Source: Porites lutea (Eukaryota > Cnidaria > Anthozoa > Scleractinia > Poritidae). Taken from it: a stretch of DNA of 64,000 nt. The DNA lies in contig NC_133204.1 of NCBI RefSeq assembly GCF_958299795.1, forward strand, positions 26,770,183-26,834,182, written 5' to 3'. This document shows, piece after piece, positions 32,388 to 38,115 of this stretch (position 1 is its first letter; each line of letters starts with the position of its first letter). A program made the translations under genes and the position numbers. Below the pieces are notes generated by a model. That model saw nothing but the letters and a program-made list of their open reading frames with translations, did no database searches and had not been told where the DNA came from.

Positions 32388-32744
32388 ATGATTACGCGAG
32401 GGGATGTCCAGCGGGTGATTGACGCTTTCATATTAGAAGAAACCCTGTATTGGTGGTCCCACCCCATTGAACGGGTGAACACTGTCCAAGGGGTGGATGC
32501 CTGGGACGGGTACCATTGGCTCATAGCCCGCCAACTGGCGCAAGACCAAGATTGGGTGTCCCTCAAACAGTACATGGACACCATACAAGAAACGCATTTA
32601 AGAGAGACGATGGAACACCTGATTCAGTTCGAATCGCCACGCCTCTACCGCGAGTATTGGACAGCATGCCCAGCCACAGACGACGACGGCAGCGCCCTTC
32701 CTCCCGACGACCCCGCTTTCGTCAAAACGGGCGAGGGATCATGA
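32388..32744 (+). CDS. Unknown acidic 118-residue protein
   Basis: Helical, tryptophan-rich N-terminal 90 residues (for example DAFILEETLYWWSHPIERV) and an acidic, proline-containing tail. No domain was recognised. It sits between the protease and the ATPase. Its TGA overlaps the ATG of a 41-codon frame at 32741 in an ATGA arrangement. Confidence 0.6.
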   Translation: MITRGDVQRVIDAFILEETLYWWSHPIERVNTVQGVDAWDGYHWLIARQLAQDQDWVSLKQYMDTIQETHLRETMEHLIQFESPRLYREYWTACPATDDDGSALPPDDPAFVKTGEGS

Positions 32745-32866
32745 GCGTGTTGGCCAAAGCGTATAAAATCGGAGATAAATTGGGACGTGACAAACGGTAT
32801 AAACGTATGGGCGCGAAAGGAGCCACGGGTCATTATCGACGTCACCCTCGACCGTGGGAAGGATGA
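32741..32866 (+). CDS. Possible 41-residue basic peptide
   Basis: ATG 32741 overlaps the previous stop (ATGA), and its stop overlaps the ATPase start (ATGA at 32863). It is basic, with KAYKIGDKLGRDKRYKRMG. However, a TATAAAA (32762-32768) and a TATAAAC (32798-32804) lie inside it and could instead serve the ATPase, so the frame may be only leader sequence. Confidence 0.35.
   Translation: MSVLAKAYKIGDKLGRDKRYKRMGAKGATGHYRRHPRPWEG
32762..32768 (+). promoter_or_regulatory. TATA box upstream of ATPase gene
   Basis: TATAAAA, 94 nt before the ATG at 32863. A second TATA-like sequence, TATAAAC at 32798-32804, is 58 nt before it. Confidence 0.5.
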
Positions 32867-33528
32867 TTCGACAGCCCAGTAGTGTGATTATCGCGGGCCC
32901 GTCGGGCAGCGGCAAGAGCGAGTTAGTGGAACAATGGTTACGGGACCTCAACGTGTTTCAAGTCAAACCCAAGAAGATCGTCTACGCGTACGACCGATGG
33001 CAACCCCGATGGCAACCCCGTCATTTGACCCAATGGTTTTGCCGGACGCGTGGCGGCGTGCTGGTCTTGGACGATTTGATGGAAGAAGGGGGACAGGACA
33101 AACGCGTGTTGGATTTGTTCACCAAAGATTCCCATCATCGCAACATCACCGTGTTGTATTTGACGCAAGATTTATTCCCGCCGGGTAAATTTGCCAAGAC
33201 CATTAATCGCAACGCGCATTACATTGTGGCCTTCAAGAATCCCCGGGATCAAACGGGTATACGGACCATTTTACTGCAAGCCTTTCCCGACCGATGGCGT
33301 CAAGTCTTGCGCCTATTTAAACGCATCACGTCCCGTCCCTTTGGCTATTTGATGTTGGATGTGCATCCAGCGTCGGATGATCGATACCGCCTGTGGAGTC
33401 ATTTAACGCGCCGAGAAGGTAAGGCGCAAGTTCATACCTTGCCCGTGGATGTCCCTGCCGTTCGAAAACGAACTGCAACGAGAACTCGCCCGGGTCCGTC
33501 GGCAAAGAGAAGGCGGACAACATATTGA
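32863..33528 (+). CDS. DNA-packaging ATPase (FtsK/HerA, A32-like)
   Basis: 221 residues. Walker A GPSGSGKS (12-19), Walker B GGVLVLDDLM (about 64-73, DD at 70-71), then TVLYLTQDLFPPGKFAKTINRNAHY, the sensor/Gln region typical of A32-like ATPases of Polintons and nucleocytoviruses. It pumps the genome into preformed capsids. A basic tail (VRKRTATRTRPGPSAKRRR) follows and overlaps the next gene by 80 bp in another frame. The start at ATG 32863 is preferred over the upstream GTG. Confidence 0.88.
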   Translation: MIRQPSSVIIAGPSGSGKSELVEQWLRDLNVFQVKPKKIVYAYDRWQPRWQPRHLTQWFCRTRGGVLVLDDLMEEGGQDKRVLDLFTKDSHHRNITVLYLTQDLFPPGKFAKTINRNAHYIVAFKNPRDQTGIRTILLQAFPDRWRQVLRLFKRITSRPFGYLMLDVHPASDDRYRLWSHLTRREGKAQVHTLPVDVPAVRKRTATRTRPGPSAKRRRTTY

Positions 33529-34378
33529 CTTATCGGAGCGCATGGACACCCCGACCTTCTCGCCTGCCGGGGTGGGGTCCCCAACCTCGCCCTCGGTACT
33601 TCGGGACCTTAGTACCATGACGGACATGGTGGCTGAATTGACCCAACCCGTGGATCGAGCCCAATTGGATCAAGAAATTGCGGATTTCAATTTGACCTAC
33701 CCGGTCAATGTGGACGATGCCCTGAATGCCTTTACCTTACCCCCCGTGGCAGGTACAGGCACCACTACCACCACCACGGCACCGCCCCCACCCACGATCA
33801 CCACGGCTCCCACCACGACAGCCACCCAAACCCGTCCCACCACGTCCACCCGCACACGTCCTACGGCCACTACCACCACCACTGCCTCCAGACGACCCAG
33901 ACCACGCCCTGTCACCACCGCTACGACCACCACGGCTCCCTCCCGCCCCTCTACGTCCCGACGTAGTGCTGGAGCCGGCACCAGGACCACCACGTCCACG
34001 GTGACGACTCCGACAGGTCGACCCACCGTGGCCGCCAAACAACCGCGACGACGTCCCCGCGTGCCCTCTCCACCGTCCCCCGATTCTTCCCCTCCGTCGG
34101 AGGATGAAGATGAAGATGATGATGACGACGATCGACGGCGAGGCTTAAGGCGACGGTTGGATTTGCTGAACGAAGATGCCCAAGAACGGGCGCGAGGGAG
34201 ACGTATTCGCAATATCACGCATACCAATACGGTGACCACCGTGTATGAAGAGGGAGGGCGACCGTCAGTACGTCGCACCTCCACACGAACCTCCAGCCCA
34301 AGTCCACCCCCTGTACCACCCCGCCGAGGCCGTGGCCGGGGCCGTGGCCGAGCCCGTGGACGGGGTCGACGCTCGTGA
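33449..34378 (+). CDS. Thr/Pro-rich low-complexity protein with RG tail
   Basis: 309 residues. The N-terminal 95 residues may fold. Residues of about 100-190 are dominated by Thr, Pro and Arg runs. An acidic stretch follows (EDEDEDDDDDDRRRG, about 218-232), and the end is RGRGRGRARGRGRR. The composition suggests a disordered, possibly glycosylated or nucleic-acid-binding virion protein. It is similar in kind, not by evident homology, to RG-rich adenovirus late proteins. A long antisense frame in this region is a by-product of the repetitive codons. Confidence 0.6.
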   Translation: MSLPFENELQRELARVRRQREGGQHIDLSERMDTPTFSPAGVGSPTSPSVLRDLSTMTDMVAELTQPVDRAQLDQEIADFNLTYPVNVDDALNAFTLPPVAGTGTTTTTTAPPPPTITTAPTTTATQTRPTTSTRTRPTATTTTTASRRPRPRPVTTATTTTAPSRPSTSRRSAGAGTRTTTSTVTTPTGRPTVAAKQPRRRPRVPSPPSPDSSPPSEDEDEDDDDDDRRRGLRRRLDLLNEDAQERARGRRIRNITHTNTVTTVYEEGGRPSVRRTSTRTSSPSPPPVPPRRGRGRGRGRARGRGRRS

Positions 34379-34388
34379 ACAAAAAAGA

Positions 34389-34395
34389 TATAAAA
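34389..34395 (+). promoter_or_regulatory. TATA box of first pX-like gene
   Basis: TATAAAA, 33 nt before the ATG at 34429, supporting that start over the upstream GTG. Confidence 0.7.
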
Positions 34396-34428
34396 ACAGG
34401 GGTCCTTCCTTCCACGGTCCCCAAAACC

Positions 34429-34689
34429 ATGTGTGGCCAATGTCGACGTGGGATGGCCCCTCGACGCAAACGCAAACGCACCACGACCCGACGTCGAACC
34501 CACCAGCGAGGAGGAATCATTCCTCTGATTTTAATGGCCGGCAAAGCCCTCGTGTCGAGTGCAGTGAGCAGTGGAGCCAAATATGGTATCAAAAAAGCTT
34601 TGGAAAAGCCTAAGAAAAAAAAAAGAAATCGTCCACCTAACATGACGTTCGAGGAAGAGCTAGCTATCCGCCGAGCCTTGGGACTATAA
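34429..34689 (+). CDS. Adenovirus pX (mu)-like core peptide 1
   Basis: 86 residues. An arginine-rich leader is followed by QRGG (26-29) and at once by a hydrophobic segment, IIPLILMAGKALVSSAVSSG. Adenovirus pX has the same order: basic stretch, MRGG cleavage site, then ILPLLIPLIAAAIG. The resemblance is in layout and local sequence. Mu condenses viral DNA and is released by the protease. The stop codon is inside the next TATA box (34685-34691). Confidence 0.68.
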   Translation: MCGQCRRGMAPRRKRKRTTTRRRTHQRGGIIPLILMAGKALVSSAVSSGAKYGIKKALEKPKKKKRNRPPNMTFEEELAIRRALGL

Positions 34690-34691
34690 AA
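34685..34691 (+). promoter_or_regulatory. TATA box overlapping stop of pX-like gene 1
   Basis: TATAAAA containing the TAA at 34687-34689. It is 47 nt before the ATG at 34739. Confidence 0.7.
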
Positions 34692-34738
34692 ACAAGACAC
34701 CCTGTGCAAAAGGTTCATCAGATGTTGTACGATCCATC

Positions 34739-34999
34739 ATGCCACCCAAACGCCGACGCACCACGACTCGGCGTCGCCGACCCGCCAAACGACCACGGTG
34801 TATGACCTATAGTCAAGTGGGGGGTGTCTCGCCTGGCCTGCCTATTGGGATTCTCAAAGCCGGGTATGGGGCCACTAAAGCCATCGGGGAGCATCAAACC
34901 AAGCGAGCCATCAAAATTGCCGACAAACGCCGACGAGACGTGGAATCCGGCAAACGGAAACGCTATGCGGGGGAATCGTTTAATTGTTCTATCATGTAA
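34739..34999 (+). CDS. pX-like core peptide 2
   Basis: 86 residues, the same length as the previous protein. MPPKRRRTTTRRRRPAKR resembles its neighbour's RRKRKRTTTRRR. QVGG falls at the same positions (26-29), followed by VSPGLPIGILKAGYGATKAIG. This points to tandem duplication of a core-peptide gene with divergence of the C-terminal half. Confidence 0.6.
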   Translation: MPPKRRRTTTRRRRPAKRPRCMTYSQVGGVSPGLPIGILKAGYGATKAIGEHQTKRAIKIADKRRRDVESGKRKRYAGESFNCSIM

Positions 35000-35007
35000 T
35001 GAAAATG

Positions 35008-35014
35008 TATAAAA
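35008..35014 (+). promoter_or_regulatory. TATA box of third pX-like gene
   Basis: TATAAAA, 36 nt before the ATG at 35051. Confidence 0.65.
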
Positions 35015-35050
35015 AGACCTGGGTGGACCTGAACAGGCGTTAGTTGGACG

Positions 35051-35206
35051 ATGGTCCGTGGACCCAATGGACGCCGACATCGTTATGTCCCCCGAAAACG
35101 ACGTCGACGACGTGGTCTGCAACGCGGAGGCGTGCTCCCCATGTTGGCAGTGGCTCTTTCGCCTTGGGCGTTCAAGAAGAAACGTCGACGGACGCGTCCA
35201 CGTTAG
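35051..35206 (+). CDS. pX-like core peptide 3 (51 residues)
   Basis: A very short gene: an Arg-rich leader (RYVPRKRRRRRGL), QRGG (24-27), then the hydrophobic VLPMLAVALSPWAF and a basic end, KKKRRRTRPR. It has the size and layout of processed adenovirus mu plus leader. TATA spacing supports the start. The same DNA is also open in another frame from ATG 35067 (see next entry), so this may be a dual-coding stretch. Confidence 0.62.
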   Translation: MVRGPNGRRHRYVPRKRRRRRGLQRGGVLPMLAVALSPWAFKKKRRRTRPR

Positions 35207-35468
35207 ACGCGATCCAGTGCTCAAAAAACGAAAAAAAGCCGTGACGTTCACGTTGGAATGGGACCCCAACTATGATTCATTGTTATGCCATCAGTGTCGC
35301 ACTCATATGCAATGCTATTATCATGGCGAATTGTGTGGTGCATGTGGAGCCCTTTTTACCATAAATAGACCTTGTTCGTTGCCTGAACTCAAGAGTCAGC
35401 ATGGCGTGGCGCATGGAACGTCAAGCTCCGTTCTTGAAAAGTGTCTTACAAGAAGCCAATCAACATAA
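35067..35468 (+). CDS. Overlapping zinc-ribbon-like frame
   Basis: 133 codons, overlapping pX-like gene 3 in another frame and the first 68 bp of the next gene. The unshared middle (35207-35400) is otherwise non-coding. It encodes LLCHQCRTHMQC and ELCGACGALF, a CxxC-CxxC arrangement like a zinc ribbon. The N-terminal half has acidic and cysteine-containing sequence imposed by the overlap. It is either a real overprinted gene or an accident. The zinc motif in the unshared part favours a real product. Confidence 0.45.
   Translation: MDADIVMSPENDVDDVVCNAEACSPCWQWLFRLGRSRRNVDGRVHVRRDPVLKKRKKAVTFTLEWDPNYDSLLCHQCRTHMQCYYHGELCGACGALFTINRPCSLPELKSQHGVAHGTSSSVLEKCLTRSQST
35360..35367 (+). promoter_or_regulatory. 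TATA-like box (CATAAATA)
   Basis: 33 nt before the ATG at 35401. Confidence 0.45.
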
Positions 35469-35721
35469 ACGACAAGAATTGTTGCGGATGGCCAATGCGG
35501 ATCAGATCAATGCCATCAGTGAATTGGTGATGAACACGCTCCGTGGCACGGTGCCTCGCTCTCGACAGACTATCACGTTGCTTAAACCTCATGCCCAGAG
35601 TTTACGCGCCATGGCCAAACCCGCGCATTCAGTGAAACGACGACGCGCTATCATGATGGCTCAAACAGGCGGCGCTCTCTGGCCGGAACTCTACCGATGT
35701 TATAAACGTTGCATGCGCTAA
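35401..35721 (+). CDS. Conserved Polinton basic core-like protein
   Basis: 106 residues. The helical N-terminal domain (FLKSVLQEANQHKRQELLRMA, then INAISELVMNTLRGTVP) is followed by a basic segment and QTGG (88-91) before ALWPEL. The order (helical domain, 'NxLxGxVP', basic run, GG site, hydrophobic end) recalls a family I associate with cnidarian Polinton-like elements and adintoviruses. Exact function is unknown. The GG site suggests maturation by the element's protease. Confidence 0.62.
   Translation: MAWRMERQAPFLKSVLQEANQHKRQELLRMANADQINAISELVMNTLRGTVPRSRQTITLLKPHAQSLRAMAKPAHSVKRRRAIMMAQTGGALWPELYRCYKRCMR
35701..35707 (+). promoter_or_regulatory. TATA-like box (TATAAAC)
   Basis: 35 nt before the ATG at 35743, inside the last codons of the preceding gene. 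Confidence 0.45.
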
Positions 35722-35742
35722 AGGAGACACGTCAGTTGCACC

Positions 35743-36423
35743 ATGGAACCCGAGATGGTGAGCACCACGGTGGACAACGCCCCTGCTTTTTTACAATTAA
35801 AAGAGAAGTATAAACAAGAATTGGTGGAAGATACTCGCTTGAGTAAAGCCGCGGATTTGGCGGCCAAACAACACATCCTCCTGACCAGTGAGGTCCCGGA
35901 TGCCTGGAAACGGCCTCAACTCAAAGCCGTGAGCCGTCAATTACGCCATTGGACCAAAAAAGTGCGCCAACCCTTTGGAGCGCCGGCGGGGGGTGTGCGC
36001 GCTGCAGGGGCTACGACGCCCGGTGAGGATGATGATTTTGAGGCGGGGCCGATGCAAGCGTGGTTCACGCAATTGGTCAAGGCCACTCAGGGTATAAAAC
36101 AAGGCTCCACGCCGACAGGGCCCAGAAAACCACCTGTCCCGCCTAAACCGAACATCACCCCTAGTGCTAAAAAGAAACTCAAGTTCACACCTCAAGTGAG
36201 TAGTGCTGAGTTGGCCCACGAGTTGCCTTTTTCAGACAGGCCCGGTACAGCACCCTGGGATACCCCTAGTGAACGAGTGGACTCCATCAAGAAAGCGGTT
36301 GCGCGTGATATTCGCAAACGCACGACAGATTCTGCCAAAAAGAAAGCCGCCAGTATCGCCAAAAAGAAAGCCGCTGGGGTTGCCAAGAAAGCCTTGGATT
36401 GGAAATCGTGGAAAACCCCGTGA
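35743..36423 (+). CDS. Virion-like protein with Lys/Ala-rich tail
   Basis: 226 residues. The N-terminal helical part (about 10-80) is charged. The centre is proline/glycine-rich. The C terminus is built of AKKKAA-type repeats (SAKKKAASIAKKKAAGVAKKAL), resembling histone H1 tails and suited to DNA binding. No clear QxGG site. Its TGA overlaps the next ATG (TGATG, 36421-36425), suggesting coupled expression from one transcript. Confidence 0.58.
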   Translation: MEPEMVSTTVDNAPAFLQLKEKYKQELVEDTRLSKAADLAAKQHILLTSEVPDAWKRPQLKAVSRQLRHWTKKVRQPFGAPAGGVRAAGATTPGEDDDFEAGPMQAWFTQLVKATQGIKQGSTPTGPRKPPVPPKPNITPSAKKKLKFTPQVSSAELAHELPFSDRPGTAPWDTPSERVDSIKKAVARDIRKRTTDSAKKKAASIAKKKAAGVAKKALDWKSWKTP

Positions 36424-36806
36424 TGGGTCGGAGACGTCGTGTGACAGCTACTTCCCGTGCCCGATCGAGGCGACGACCACGACGATCGCAACGTGGGGGC
36501 AAATTATTTGATGTGCAAAACCTCCTCAACAAGACGGGGATTGAATTTCATTGGCCCGGCTATCAGTATATGGGCCCTGGCACTCATTTGAAAAAACGGT
36601 TGGCCCGTGGGGATCCCGGCATCAACCGGTTAGACAGGATTGCGAAAGTACATGACATGGATTATGACAAAGCCAAGACCTTGAAAGATAAATGGGTGGC
36701 GGATCGCAAGATGATTGCCAAGATTGATCAACTCCCTGGTAGTAAAACCCTGACGGAGCGTATTGTGAGACGCATTATGAAAACCAAACTGAGATTGGGT
36801 ATGTAA
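36423..36806 (+). CDS. Parvovirus-type phospholipase A2-like protein
   Basis: 127 residues. An Arg-rich leader ends in QRGG (23-26). Then comes a PLA2 domain: calcium-loop-like YMGPGTHL (49-56) and the catalytic HDMDYD (77-82). Parvovirus VP1 uses the same fold to breach endosomal membranes during entry, and related domains occur in some adintovirus-like elements. The leader plus GG site implies release of the enzyme domain by the element's protease. It is the last gene of the plus-strand structural block. Confidence 0.75.
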   Translation: MGRRRRVTATSRARSRRRPRRSQRGGKLFDVQNLLNKTGIEFHWPGYQYMGPGTHLKKRLARGDPGINRLDRIAKVHDMDYDKAKTLKDKWVADRKMIAKIDQLPGSKTLTERIVRRIMKTKLRLGM

Positions 36807-36854
36807 TTTAATAGAACACAGTTATCACACAATGGAAATGATTTAAACACATGG

Positions 36855-36863
36855 TTTAATAAA
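36855..36863. terminator. Overlapping two-way poly(A) signals
   Basis: TTTAATAAA gives AATAAA on the plus strand (36858-36863) and ATTAAA on the minus strand (36860-36855). It sits between the convergent PLA2 gene and the lysine-rich minus-strand region. Confidence 0.55.
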
Positions 36864-36878
36864 ACTCACATTTTGTTC

Positions 36879-37858
36879 TTACAAGTATTGTTGCAACTGT
36901 TGTAAGGCGTTGGAACGAGTCGATTGGACAGGGTCCTCGTCAAACTCGGAGTCGGACCAGTCTAGCGGACACCACGGGAGGGGAAAGGGACGTTCCAAAT
37001 GTTCGGCCAAGCGTTGGTTTTGTGTGTACTCCATCCGCTTCCGATATTTTTCTTTCTGTAACGCTCTCCACCCCTCTTCCCCCAAGGCTCGCTGTTTTTC
37101 GGGCCCGGAGTTGTCGCCGCCGCTCGTTCAATCGGTGTTTGTAGGCCTCGTACGTCCCCTCCTCTTTCATTTTGGCCATCCAGTTTTTCTGGGCTTGGGC
37201 GTTTCTCTTTTTTACTTCATTCCGCTTTTCCTCCGACATGGCATAGTAGCGTTTCATCCCATACTCGACCTTTTTGGCTTTAAAGGCCTCATACTCCCCT
37301 TTGGCTTTCAAGTTTGCCATGTGCTGGTGGTAGCGTCGACGATGGAGGGCCTTTACTTTCTCGATCCCGTTCACGGATGCATACTGACGTTTCCGATACA
37401 GTTTTTGGTTCCGTTTGTTGACCTCGGGGTCCCGCTTTTTTCGGTGCGATACTGGCGTATCCATACTTTAATTCTAGCCAACGGGAAGAACACACGTCTG
37501 CTAACGCTCGTAACTTTCGGAAGGGACTCTCGGTTCTCTGTCGAGCCTGGGCACGTCGGTCCCGTTGCTGTTGCACAATCTGCTCGCGGTGTTTGTGATA
37601 ATAATCCCTGTTCAGCAAGCGTACATAAGCTGCGTTTTTGGTGCGATACCGCAGACAGGCCAGTCGGTTAAGTTCTCGGGCTCGGGCTTCCTGTTCGGGG
37701 GTTGGTGCTGGTTTAGCTGGTTTAGGCGGTTTCACCTTTTTCTGGGCCGCCCGCTTTTCTCGTTTCTGCTGCAACAATCGCTCTTTGTTTTTCACATACC
37801 ACTCGTGTTTCAACTGTTTCGCCTTCTCGGGATTTTTGTTGGGCATTCTCAAACGCAA
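36879..37858 (-). CDS. Lysine/arginine/glutamate-rich Polinton gene, fragmented or spliced
   Basis: Coding-like sequence on the minus strand lies in three overlapping frames (open stretches 37858-37289, 37464-36940, 37085-36879). All share a charged helical composition with repeated segments such as EEGTYEAYKHRLNERRRQ and KGEYEAFKAKKVEYGMKRY. It may be a single coiled-coil-like protein with about two breaks, or one with unrecognised introns. No known domain. It is transcribed divergently from the polymerase gene. Confidence 0.5.
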
Positions 37859-37948
37859 CTGACGTCTGTTCTGATGGACAGACTTTATCTAAGGTTCCAT
37901 CGGCCAATCACCAATCTCGGTCCAGGCCTAGAGGCGATGGAAGGAGTC

Positions 37949-37970
37949 TGTACCCATGGGGGGGACCCCC
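37949..37970 (-). promoter_or_regulatory. 22-bp shared element, copy 2 (inverted)
   Basis: Core TGTACCCATGGGGGGGACC. It is the reverse complement of 23326-23347 with a single mismatch. Both copies lie in divergent promoter regions of the element. Confidence 0.6.
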
Positions 37971-38065
37971 CTCAATCTTCTTCTAGTCGATCAAACCCCC
38001 TCACCTGACTCTCACCTGAGCTGGGTCCACCAATCCCAGCGCAGGCGAGATCACGTGAGACGGTC

Positions 38066-38072
38066 TATAAAA
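38066..38072 (+). promoter_or_regulatory. TATA box of polymerase gene
   Basis: TATAAAA, 43 nt before the ATG at 38116. Confidence 0.7.
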
Positions 38073-38115
38073 GTCTACGTCCAGCGCGGGAAAATTCAAA
38101 TGGTTTGCCGCTGTC

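Larger units (their letters stand above)
37862..38115. promoter_or_regulatory. Divergent promoter of polymerase gene
   Basis: Contains inverted CCAAT boxes (CACCAATC at 37909-37916, TCCACCAATC at 38026-38035), the second copy of the 22-bp element (37949-37970), a TCACGTGAGA sequence near 38052, and TATAAAA at 38066-38072, 43 nt before the polymerase ATG. Confidence 0.68.

Noticed and set aside
33697-34503. Long minus-strand frame (268 codons) with Val/Arg runs
   Set aside because: Antisense shadow of the Thr/Pro-rich gene and its repetitive codons.
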